Assembly (NCBI GenBank): GCA_039621445.1
Contig: CP154957.1
Span: 13,103,462-13,167,461 of the forward strand
Source: Euglena gracilis
Taxonomy: Eukaryota; Euglenida; Euglenophyceae; Euglenales
Reading direction: 5' to 3'
DNA length: 64,000 nt
Numbering within the stretch: position 1 is the first letter of the stretch; the number at the start of each line of letters is the position of its first letter. Positions 18,027 through 26,664 of the stretch are shown here, one piece after another. A program made the translations under genes and the position numbers. The notes below the pieces were generated by a model, which was given only the letters and a program-made list of their open reading frames with translations, made no database searches and had not been told where the DNA came from.

Positions 18027-21000
18027 TGGGTACAAAATTTAGGGAATCTGCCATCATTACCCGCTTTTGCATTGCCTTTGCCTCCAGCTCAACCAGTTTC
18101 TTCAACACCAGCCCAAGAGCCAGTGGCACTTTTGCAGTTTTCCCAACCATCCCAGGTAGATGGGCTGGCGAAGGAAACGGGAAGTGCCTCGGCAGGGCAG
18201 GGGGGTGATAACCCCAGCCCAGTTTTCTTTGAAAAGCAAGCACAGGTGAATGTGCTGGGCTTAAACGATAATAATAACTGGGACAGCAGCGAACGGGTCA
18301 GAGCAGAAGTCGAGCAGGCAGAGGAAAACCCGAAGGACCAGCCCAGCTCTACTTCTGCTCGACGACCCCGAACACCGGCTTTATCACCAGGCAGTGATGA
18401 AGTTCAGCAAAAACGGCTGCACCGTGAGGTTGATCACGGTCAGCCAGCAGCTGCTGCAGCTCCCCAGCCTCCTCATGTTTTCATCGAGGGGGGTGAGGAG
18501 GAGGTCCAACCCCCAGCCTATGAAAGTTCTGAAGCCACCCCCAGGGGGGGTTCACAAAATCAGGAATTTGAAGACCCCTGGGGGCAATTTTTACAAAGTA
18601 ACAGAGACCTCCAGTGGACAGTGCAGCACCTGACTTTTCGGGTTTTGGCTTTGGAAAAAGCCAACGAAGAGTGGGTTCTGCAGCAGCAGCAGCAGCAACA
18701 ACCCCCCGCAGTCGACATCCACCTGGTGGAGCACATGGCTGCACGAATCGAAGAAACGGCCAGGGCTGACTGCCCGCATATTTTTGAACTTTTTGAGAAC
18801 AAATGTCAGGGCCAGGTGCAAATTTCTGTGCAAAAAATTGACGCACAGGCACTTGAACTTTTTGTCGGGCAGGAAAAAAGTTTTGAGGAAAAACTGGCCC
18901 ACCAGTTTTCTTCGAGCCGTGATCAGTTTTTGGCCCTGAGGCAGGAATTTTTGCGAATTTTGGACAGCCTGCCACAGGAAATTTTGAAACAAGTGCAAAC
19001 TCAGGTGGCTGCCTTACCAATTAAGGATCTCGTGCTTGAAAATTTTCAACGGTTTGCTGAGAATTTTAAAGCCGCCCAGCCAGCTCAGGGGGGGGAGGCA
19101 GAAACTCTCCAGGAGCTGGCCGTTGTCGCTGCCAAAATCATTGAAGTTCAGGCTGACCTGGTATCGCTGCGTAGTACGGTACAGGGCCAGGCTCAGCAGC
19201 TCCAGCAGTTCGCTGATTATGTTCGCCAGCTGGGTGAACAAAATTCAGCGATGAATACAGCCCTCCATGGTTTTGGTGGGGGTATTCAAAAACTGCACCA
19301 GAATATTTCAGATGAAGTAGGGAAACGACACTCAGAAATACAAAAACTGCTGACGGATTGTCAGCAGAATTTTCAGAGTGTTTATCAGCAGATTTTTTCC
19401 CAGGAGAAAAAATTTGGTGGGCTGGTGGAGGAATTAAGGCAGGGACTTGCAAAAGTTGGGGGGAACACTTTCGAGTTACAGAAAGTGCTGCAGGATTTAC
19501 AAAAAAATGGACCCGTACACCCAACTGCAGAACCGAGAGGAGTTTTGCAAAAAAATTCTGACATGTGGTGGCTGCGGCAGGGCAGCCAGCAAGCCCCTAC
19601 ACCCAGTGGAGCTGCCACAGCCTGGGCAGCAGCTGGCCCAGCAGCCGTCGTCCAGCTAGCCCAGCAGCCTGGCCAGCCAGCAGGCCAGCCGCAGCCTGCT
19701 CACGGGCTGCCAAGGGGGCTGGGCCTGCCGTCAGCTGGACAGCAGCAGCCCCTGGGGCAGCCTTCCAGCTCACTGGCCAGCACGGTGCCCAGTGCTGACC
19801 CAGCTTTTTCAGATCAGATTATTTCTCAAAATAAATCTGCAGGTTCAAACATTTCCCCTCCCTTAGTTATTGAGGGGGGATTTGTTTTGGAGGACATGCA
19901 AGACACAGCAGTGGTTTCTTCTGTGTCATTGTGTGTCCCCCCACATGTTTCTGCAGCCCCTGCTTTCTCGATTAGGCCCATCGGGACAGGGGGGGCTGCA
20001 GCCAACCCAGGTAACGGGTTGGGTTTCCCTTTCATCGGTGACCCAGTAGCTTTTGAAATTTTGCAGGGAGGTGCTAAGCCCTATTTTGATGAATCGGGCA
20101 GCATTTCCTGGCAAGATTTTGAAGTAGATTGGAATCTTTACTGGGATAGGTTGACATCAGGGAAACCGTATTCTGATTTGCAAAAGCTGCAGGTTTTTGA
20201 GGCATGTTTAGGACCCAGATTAAGGGAGGAAATAAGGCTCTATCGGCTGAATGGAGCCAAATTAAGTTACCCCGCCATATTAGCCCAATGCCAGAACCGT
20301 TATGCCTCGAGTAAGGGGCTGACGGCTCGGAAAATATGGCAGGAGGTAACCATGGTTAACGAAGGAAAAATAACCCGGGCTGATCTGCAAGAATTTTGGA
20401 TTAAATTTTGCAGTGCCTGGCACCATGTTAAGGATGCCACAGCCGGGGAGGCTCGGAGATTATTCTTGGAAAGAATTCCTCCTTTTTTAAGCAAGTTTTG
20501 CATAGAAGAGGAGGATAACCGAGCCCGTAAACAACCCATTGTCAGGCTCACAGGGATACCAAATCCCACGGTGGATGGGATTAAAAGGAATGTGAGCCAG
20601 ATCACTGGGGGGATTGATCCACGGAAAGTTGTTATCAAAAACCCTGGTGCCATTTGCCTTATTTATTTCAGTTCCTCGGAGGAGGCACTGAAATTAACTG
20701 CCGTAAATGAAAGAAAATTGCAGGGAATGGAAAATTTCCTCAACGCCGAATTGGTGGAACAACTAATGACTGTTGAGGAAACGTTTGCTTTTGCCGGGGG
20801 CAGGTTGGCTCTTCGGGAGAAACAGGATTTGGCTTTGAATCAGCACCATTTTCCCAGGTTATTCAGCAAATCGACAACAAAAGGCTCAGGGAAAATACAG
20901 GTGTTGGAAAAAGGCCAGACCCCCCCGGTGTCCCCAACATCCATTTCAGCACCAGCAGCCGGGGGGCAGGGTCACACCTCAAAATCTGCCCCACAGCCAG

Positions 21001-21401
21001 CTCCAAAGGGAGATAAGGGGCCAGCCCAGCCAGCCCAGCGGGGCAGGTCCCCATCTTCAGCTTCGCGGCTAGGTGCAGCTTCATGGCCACTGACCCAAAG
21101 TCCAACTCCCCCAGCCCGGCAAGGCAAAGGGGGGCAGACCTGGACCCCGCAGGCATCGGGTAGGGGCAGGTCCCCATATCCATGCTTCAACTGTGGGGAG
21201 TGCGGGCATTATTTTTATGAGTGCAATAAACCGCTGAGTGAGGCCCTTGCTAAATCTAAGGAATTTTGGCAAAATAATGGAAAAGGCAAGGGGCAGCCCA
21301 AGGGTAAAGGGCAGCCAGCCACTCAGCGAAATTCCTCAGGCAAGGGGGGTGCATGGTCAAAGGGGGGTGGGCCCACCTCTTCTCCCCCTGAGGCCCAATA
21401 G
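18027..21401 (+). CDS. Gypsy-2 Gag, main block with coiled coil, capsid and zinc knuckle
   Basis: About 1,120 codons. Order: Pro/Ser-rich start; VQPPAYESS (PPxY-type motif, near 18510); a long Leu/Gln/Glu-rich coiled-coil region; an Ala/Gln/Pro low-complexity stretch (19570-19790); a Ty3-type capsid-like region (WQDFEVDWNLYWDRL, ARKIWQEVTMVNEGKITRADL); a basic Ser/Pro/Gly region; and one CCHC zinc knuckle, CFNCGECGHYFYECNK (from 21183), followed by a Gly/Lys-rich tail. It ends GCC CAA TAG, with the methyltransferase part open in the same frame. It is far larger than usual Ty3 Gag because of the coiled coil. Confidence 0.85.
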   Translation, partial: WVQNLGNLPSLPAFALPLPPAQPVSSTPAQEPVALLQFSQPSQVDGLAKETGSASAGQGGDNPSPVFFEKQAQVNVLGLNDNNNWDSSERVRAEVEQAEENPKDQPSSTSARRPRTPALSPGSDEVQQKRLHREVDHGQPAAAAAPQPPHVFIEGGEEEVQPPAYESSEATPRGGSQNQEFEDPWGQFLQSNRDLQWTVQHLTFRVLALEKANEEWVLQQQQQQQPPAVDIHLVEHMAARIEETARADCPHIFELFENKCQGQVQISVQKIDAQALELFVGQEKSFEEKLAHQFSSSRDQFLALRQEFLRILDSLPQEILKQVQTQVAALPIKDLVLENFQRFAENFKAAQPAQGGEAETLQELAVVAAKIIEVQADLVSLRSTVQGQAQQLQQFADYVRQLGEQNSAMNTALHGFGGGIQKLHQNISDEVGKRHSEIQKLLTDCQQNFQSVYQQIFSQEKKFGGLVEELRQGLAKVGGNTFELQKVLQDLQKNGPVHPTAEPRGVLQKNSDMWWLRQGSQQAPTPSGAATAWAAAGPAAVVQLAQQPGQPAGQPQPAHGLPRGLGLPSAGQQQPLGQPSSSLASTVPSADPAFSDQIISQNKSAGSNISPPLVIEGGFVLEDMQDTAVVSSVSLCVPPHVSAAPAFSIRPIGTGGAAANPGNGLGFPFIGDPVAFEILQGGAKPYFDESGSISWQDFEVDWNLYWDRLTSGKPYSDLQKLQVFEACLGPRLREEIRLYRLNGAKLSYPAILAQCQNRYASSKGLTARKIWQEVTMVNEGKITRADLQEFWIKFCSAWHHVKDATAGEARRLFLERIPPFLSKFCIEEEDNRARKQPIVRLTGIPNPTVDGIKRNVSQITGGIDPRKVVIKNPGAICLIYFSSSEEALKLTAVNERKLQGMENFLNAELVEQLMTVEETFAFAGGRLALREKQDLALNQHHFPRLFSKSTTKGSGKIQVLEKGQTPPVSPTSISAPAAGGQGHTSKSAPQPAPKGDKGPAQPAQRGRSPSSASRLGAASWPLTQSPTPPARQGKGGQTWTPQASGRGRSPYPCFNCGECGHYFYECNKPLSEALAKSKEFWQNNGKGKGQPKGKGQPATQRNSSGKGGAWSKGGGPTSSPPEAQ

Positions 21402-21458
21402 GGGGGCCAGGGGCAGTTTGAGAAGGGGGGGGCTGCCCATGGCCGTGTCTCTCCCCCC
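21399..21458 (+). promoter_or_regulatory. Candidate UAG readthrough signal with H-type pseudoknot
   Basis: TAG (21399-21401) is followed by GGGGGCCAG, then GGGCAG (21411-21416), which pairs with CTGCCC (21433-21438). The loop holds a G8 run (21425-21432) that can pair with C6 at 21453-21458, giving an H-type pseudoknot. The methyltransferase-protease frame continues without another stop. Stop, 8-9 nt spacer and H-type pseudoknot is the known gammaretroviral gag-pol readthrough layout, and here the spacer is likewise purine-rich. Efficiency is untested. Confidence 0.6.
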
Positions 21459-22370
21459 TGTGAGGAAAACGGTGTAAATATTTCTGATTCGAAAAACTGG
21501 GCTGTACAGGATTTTATGGCTGATTCAGGGTGTGGTGAAAAACATTCTTTGGATCAGCCCCCCAGATTTTTGAATCGGACCCGATACTCCTGGAGGGAAG
21601 GAAAATGTTCAATGGTTCCCATTTTGCATTCAAACCTGCCACAACCCAACCCCCTACCATCAGCCCAGCGACCTCAGGCATTAGATTTATTCGCTGGCAC
21701 AGGTTCGGTGGGGAGGCGGTTGGCAGAAAGGGGGTATGAAGTTTTGTCAATTGAAAATGCTCCCTGGACGGACTTCCACCCCCACACAGACGTTTTGACC
21801 TGGGACTACAGGCGATACCCGGTTGGATTTTTTGAGGTCACTGCCGCTAGTCCCCCCTGTAATATTTATTCCACAGCTTATAACCCCAGGCCGAGGGATT
21901 TCTCCCAGGCGGATGCCCTGGTGGAGAAATCCCTGGAAATTATAAATTATTTTCAGCCAAAGTTGTGGTGGTTGGAGAACCCCCGCACTGGACTTTTGCG
22001 AAATAGGGAGGTGGTGAAAAACCTGCCCTATATCGACATTGATTATTGCCAGTTTTCGGATTGGGGTTATAAAAAGCCCACACATTTCTGGTGCTGCCCA
22101 GCCATTTCACAACTACGGTCGGTGTTGTGCGATGGCGAATCGTGTCCTAACCTGCTGATGGGGGACAATGGGCAACTCCGGCACCGTGAATTGTTGGGGG
22201 GGAGAAAAATGAAGTTTACCCCCCGACAAAAAGGAAGAATACCCCCCCTGGTGATTGATTATCTCCTAAGTGCTGGGGATTTTCTGGGGGGGCAGCCCAA
22301 AGAAATTTCCCAAAATTCCCAGGATTTTGAGGAATGGGAAATTCCAGACCGTTGTTGTCACTTGGTCAAC
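21402..22370 (+). CDS. Gypsy-2 C5-type cytosine methyltransferase-like domain (Pol N-terminus)
   Basis: In frame with Gag after the TAG. Motifs: QALDLFAGTGSVGRRL (SAM motif I, near 21678), AASPPCNIYS (Pro-Cys motif IV, near 21850), WWLENPRTGLLRNR (motif VI-like, near 21975) and DYCQFSDWGYKKPTHFW. It is the same family as the Gypsy-1 domain. The catalytic Cys candidate and SAM site are intact, so it could be active. In a retroelement it might modify element DNA or counter host silencing; that is inference. There is no Dam-like domain between it and the protease. Confidence 0.8.
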
Positions 22371-22835
22371 ACCTTGAAGGTTAATCAGGTGTTGCCCATT
22401 GAAAACGAGCTGCAACTTTTGATGTCATCACAGACGTATCTCCCTAATGGTGATACCAGGCAGCTAAAAGTTTTGGTGGACACGGGAGCCCAGGTGAACC
22501 TGGTCAAAAGGTCCATCGTCCCAAAACATTTGGCCAGGTCACCGCGAATGCCAATTCGGCTGGTGGCTGCCAACGGCCAATGTGTTTTGGGGGGCGACCA
22601 GTGTATTAAATTGGAGTTGGGTTTTCAACGCAGGGGTACGGGGCAGGGGGGCACCCAGGCCTTGTACCTCGAAGGGGAATTCTACCTCGCGGATATTGAG
22701 GTAGATGCTATATTATCGTTTCCATGGTTAGCCGAACATGGTTTGGGTGTGTTCCCACACCATAAGGCCTTGGTTTTTGACGATCCTAATCTGGTACGGG
22801 TGGAATACAAGAAATCAGAAAAGGAAATCCCATAA
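22371..22835 (+). CDS. Gypsy-2 aspartic protease
   Basis: Continues from the methyltransferase in the same frame. LKVLVDTGAQVNLVKRS gives the retropepsin DTGA motif (near 22478); IRLVAANGQCVLGG and DAILSFPWLAEHGLGVF form the flap and C-terminal half. The frame stops at TAA 22833. RT is in the next frame (+1) and overlaps from 22738, with an A-rich stretch (GAAGAAAAAACAC) just after the stop. A frameshift or an indel must join them. Confidence 0.8.
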   Translation, partial: TLKVNQVLPIENELQLLMSSQTYLPNGDTRQLKVLVDTGAQVNLVKRSIVPKHLARSPRMPIRLVAANGQCVLGGDQCIKLELGFQRRGTGQGGTQALYLEGEFYLADIEVDAILSFPWLAEHGLGVFPHHKALVFDDPNLVRVEYKKSEKEIP

Positions 22836-24867
22836 GGGGAAGAAAAAACACAATTCACAAAAAAGAATTGGGGTTGTGGTTTCTGACTTCGGAGAATCCC
22901 CTGAAAACGCACCAACCACGGAGTCCCTTGAAAATGAAAAGGTGTGGTTGGACCTGCAAAAAATGAATTTGCACCTACCCTTGCAAGGCTTTGATATGCA
23001 ACCAAAATTCCTTGGCAAGAAGGAATTGCATACCATAGCCAAGCATCTCACCGAATCGCCAGCCGAGGACAAGGCAGTGAATGCCATAATCCAGGCTCGC
23101 GACTCGGGTGAGAAGGAGGACCCCAGGGTGGTGGCATTTCGGGATAAAATTTTTCAGGATTATGAAGGGGAGGTGTTGGGTACGGAGGTACCCCCTGATC
23201 CTCCCGTACGGGGACCTTATGGTTACGCCCAGATTCCTCTGAAGGAGGGGGCTGTACACACAAGGCAAAAACCCTTTGTCTTACATGGTGAAAGATTTGA
23301 AGCTCACAAAAAGGTCACACAGGAATGGTGGGACCGGAAATTTGTTGAGCGATTGCCCAAGGGAACAGTTTCGGAATGGCTGTCCGTAACATTTGTAGTG
23401 CCGAAAAAAGGAGGTGAATGGAGGGGAGTGGTAGACATGCGGGGGCCTAACAGTCAAACTAGGCGTGTGTCCTACCCCCTTCCCGTAATTGAAGACCTCC
23501 TGGTAAAACAAGGTGGAAACATGATGTTTTCCATCTTGGATTTACGGCAGGCTTTCCACCAACAGCCGTTGGACCCGGAACGCCGGCCCATCACATGTTG
23601 TAGTACCCCCCTCGGTCTTTTTCAGTGGAGGGTTAATGTGATGGGTCTAACAAATGCAAGCCAGCAGTTTCAGCAAATGATGGAGGATCGCCTCTTCCCG
23701 GTGGGGGACGTGGCTGATCCTTACATCGACGACATTTGGATTGGAACTCGAGTGGGTCCTGGTGAGGATTTACTCGCAGCACATGACAAGGATTTGCGAA
23801 GAGTCCTTGAAGTTTTACGAAAAGACAGATTTGTAGCCGACAAAAGAAAATGCCGTCTTTTCGTAAAAGAAGTTGAGTTTTGTGGCCATGTTCTGGGTGG
23901 TGGGGGGAGAAAACCATCCCCTGGAAAGCTAATGGCCATTGAAAAATGGGAGCTACCCCAAACAATCACGGGTCTACGTGCATTTTTGGGGTTCACAAAT
24001 TATTACAGCTCCTATGTGAAGGATTATGCCCACATTGTCGCTTGCCTTCAGGAAAAGCTCAAAGTTTCACGAGTGGACGGCAAGAAGGGTTCCAAGAAAA
24101 GGATTTCTTGGGAACCATCCGACATTGAGGCATTTGAAAAAATTAAATCACTGTTGTGCAGTGAATTAGTTTTACAACACGTTAAGCCAGACAAACCATT
24201 TGTTTTAAGAGTGGATGCCAGCCAGTATGCGGTTGGTGCCACCCTTGAACAATTGGTTGGGGAGGATAGGGCTCCTACTCCTGAAGACGTACGGGCCAAG
24301 CGTACTGTGCCTGTCGCCTTCATGAGTAGGAAGCTAACGGGCAGCCAAAGAAACTGGGTACCTAGGGAACAGGAGACTTATGCCATAATCCTAGCCTTAC
24401 AAAAGTGGGAATCATGGATTGGGCTGCAGCCCGTCCTGGTTCTCACGGACCACAAGGCTCTAGAATATTGGGCTAGAGAGGTTCTAGACACACCAAGTGG
24501 TCCCATTGGGAGAAGGGCTAGGTGGCATCAAATATTATCAAAATTTGACCTATCGGTTGGGTATATCACGGGACGGGAGAATACCATAGCCGATTTGTTG
24601 TCAAGATGGGCTTACCCGGCCTCCCAAGCCTTGAAAGACATTTCAAGGCATGGGTCAGCCCTTGACACCGAGGAAATGAGGGAAATCATTCAAACAGAAA
24701 AAATGGAGGAAGCCGAATGTATGTGGCTACGGTTGGTGGACCAACCAACCACAGCCAACACATACATTCGTGGAGTCACCACACGGGGTGGTGCTACCAC
24801 GGGGTCCGGGGACGCGGGTGGACGGTGCACACGACCGGGGGATAGGAAGTCAGAACCACTTGGATGA
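22836..24867 (+). CDS. Gypsy-2 reverse transcriptase-RNase H
   Basis: The frame is open from 22738, with meaningful protein from about 22836. RT: VTFVVPKKGGEWRGVVDMRG, YPLPVIEDLLVKQGG, FSILDLRQAFHQQPL, FQWRVNVMGLTNASQQF and catalytic YIDDIWIGT (near 23725). RNase H: LRVDASQYAVGATL, EQETYAIILALQKWESWIG, VLTDHKALEYW, ENTIADLLSRWAYP. All acidic residues are present. It ends CTT GGA TGA (24865-24867), followed in frame by the integrase part. Gypsy-1 RNase H ends in the same Leu-Gly-TGA. Confidence 0.93.
24865..24867 (+). promoter_or_regulatory. In-frame TGA between RNase H and integrase of Gypsy-2
   Basis: GGA TGA ACA AAA. The frame is otherwise open from RT to the chromodomain. The first ATG in the integrase frame is some 50 codons further on, within a Pro-rich linker. 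A TGA preceded by Leu-Gly codons is at the same position in Gypsy-1 (180-182). It could be a readthrough stop or a conserved terminus. Confidence 0.5.
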
Positions 24868-26664
24868 ACAAAACCCCAGGGTTTGGGTTCAACCTCCACC
24901 CCCAAGGGAGAAAAAGGAAAACATGTTTCATTCTCAACTCGGGTGGACGAGTTTGGGAATGAGACAAGTCTTGTGGAGGAGGTCCAAGAGCCAAGGGGGG
25001 AGCATTTTACATCGACACCCACTTCTATACCAGCTTCGCCAACAATGCCAACCCCTGAACCTGCTGCCGCGGCTACCACTGAGGTACCTGGGGCAGACCG
25101 AGAATCACCTGTGTTGTCTTCAGGTGGTTTGAGTGGTGAGGGGGGGGAAGCCACTTCTACAACCGATTCCTCACCCATCCCCCCTGGTTCTGTGTGGGAT
25201 TTATCGTGGAAGGAGGAAAATCTAAAACGCCCCCGTTGGTCACCAATTTTTCAGGCTACCCAGGATTCAAAGGTGCCGTGGCCTGAAAATATTAAGGTTT
25301 TTGGTGACAAAATGTTTTTCGAGGAGAGGCTTTGTGCGCCCAAATCTCTCCAAGAAAAACTCATTCGGGATCACCACTCATACCAAGGGCATGTGGGATT
25401 CCCAAGGCTGTGGGAATGCATGTCCCTTAGGTATGATTGGGCTGATTCCTCACTCGCTCGAGATTTTGCTAAAGGAGTCATGGGCCTTTGTGGGACTTGC
25501 CAAGCGTGCCGAAGGCCGGCGAGTCTTAAGGGTTTAGTGGAATCTACACCCATACCCCCAGCCGTAATGTATTCGGTGGCCCTTGACATGTTTAGCATGC
25601 CCCTCGTGGAGTGGGAAGGCATTTCCTACGACTCCATGCTTGTGTGTGTGGATCGTCACTCCGGTTGGATAGTGGCGATCCCCCACCTAGCAAAAGGATT
25701 TACGGGAGCCAAGGCAGCCGAGCAAATGCTGTTGCATGCTTGGAGACCTTTTGGCGTCCCTTCCATTATTACTTCCGATCTAGGCTCACATTTTGTTGCC
25801 GGTTGGTGGCAGACAATGTGTGCCTTGATGGGAATTAGGCAAGCCTACTCCCAGGCCTACCATCACCAGGCGAATGGTAGGGCGGAGAGGGCTGGCCAAC
25901 AAATAATGGAACGGATAAACAATATTCAGGTTGAGGACAAGTTGAATTGGGTTGAAGCCCTCCCCCAAGCACTAGACCGTATCCATGATACGCCGGGGGA
26001 GAGTGGCCTAAGCCCATTTCAAATCTTGTTCGGTCGACACCGTTCATTGGGTGGTTTACCTTATGAACCGTTAAGGGATTGTGAAGATGCCAGATCATTT
26101 TTCTCTCGGCAAAGAGAAATTGATTTGGTAGTGGCTGGCAAAATGAATAATTTGCATGCCAAACAATGTGCTCGGGCCAACCGTGGTTTAGACGGTTGGG
26201 AGCCATTGGAGGTGGGGAATCTGGTGTGGTACCTGAGACCCCCCGATAGTGGCACAAAATTGGATTCCCGTTGGTTGGGCCCTTGCAAGGTTACCGCAAG
26301 GGAGGGAATTCACTCCTACCTAATTGAGGTTAAACCGGGCTATATTATGAAGGCCCATCGGAAGGCTTTAAAGGTGTATGTGGAGGACCCCACATCTGAT
26401 AAGCCTATCCCCCTGTTTTTCCACCGGCGGACGGTACCTGAGGCGGAAGGTGCCCCAGATACCTGGTTAGTGGATAAAATCCTAAACCACAAGTTCGTTA
26501 AGGGAAAAATGTTTTTCTTAACGAAGTGGCAAGGGTTTGAGGAGGCGAATTGGGAACCGGTGGAACATTTTTTCCAGGAGTACAATAGCGACGTAATAGC
26601 GTATTGCCTGGGAAAAGGGTTGCCGTTAGATGTCTCTAAGGATTTAAAGGCAACGGCAACCTGA
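24868..26664 (+). CDS. Gypsy-2 integrase with chromodomain
   Basis: A Thr/Pro/Ser linker of about 110 residues is followed by an HHCC zinc-binding domain (HHSYQGH, then CGTCQACRR, near 25375-25510). The catalytic core has D in LDMFSMP (near 25590), D in TSDLGSHF (near 25777) and E in GRAERAG (near 25885); the last two are separated by exactly 35 residues (D,D35E). A GPCKV/SYLIEV SH3-like C-terminal part follows. The end is a chromodomain, WLVDKILNHK, FFLTKWQGFEEANWEPVEHF (26460-26600). Chromodomains direct chromovirus integrases to marked chromatin. All catalytic residues are present. Confidence 0.93.
   Translation, partial: TKPQGLGSTSTPKGEKGKHVSFSTRVDEFGNETSLVEEVQEPRGEHFTSTPTSIPASPTMPTPEPAAAATTEVPGADRESPVLSSGGLSGEGGEATSTTDSSPIPPGSVWDLSWKEENLKRPRWSPIFQATQDSKVPWPENIKVFGDKMFFEERLCAPKSLQEKLIRDHHSYQGHVGFPRLWECMSLRYDWADSSLARDFAKGVMGLCGTCQACRRPASLKGLVESTPIPPAVMYSVALDMFSMPLVEWEGISYDSMLVCVDRHSGWIVAIPHLAKGFTGAKAAEQMLLHAWRPFGVPSIITSDLGSHFVAGWWQTMCALMGIRQAYSQAYHHQANGRAERAGQQIMERINNIQVEDKLNWVEALPQALDRIHDTPGESGLSPFQILFGRHRSLGGLPYEPLRDCEDARSFFSRQREIDLVVAGKMNNLHAKQCARANRGLDGWEPLEVGNLVWYLRPPDSGTKLDSRWLGPCKVTAREGIHSYLIEVKPGYIMKAHRKALKVYVEDPTSDKPIPLFFHRRTVPEAEGAPDTWLVDKILNHKFVKGKMFFLTKWQGFEEANWEPVEHFFQEYNSDVIAYCLGKGLPLDVSKDLKATAT

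Noticed and set aside
17208-26664. Alternative genetic code (stop codons reassigned)
   Set aside because: TAA, TAG and TGA all occur in frame, but only at a few sites near domain borders or in decayed copies; all three would have to be sense codons, leaving no stop.
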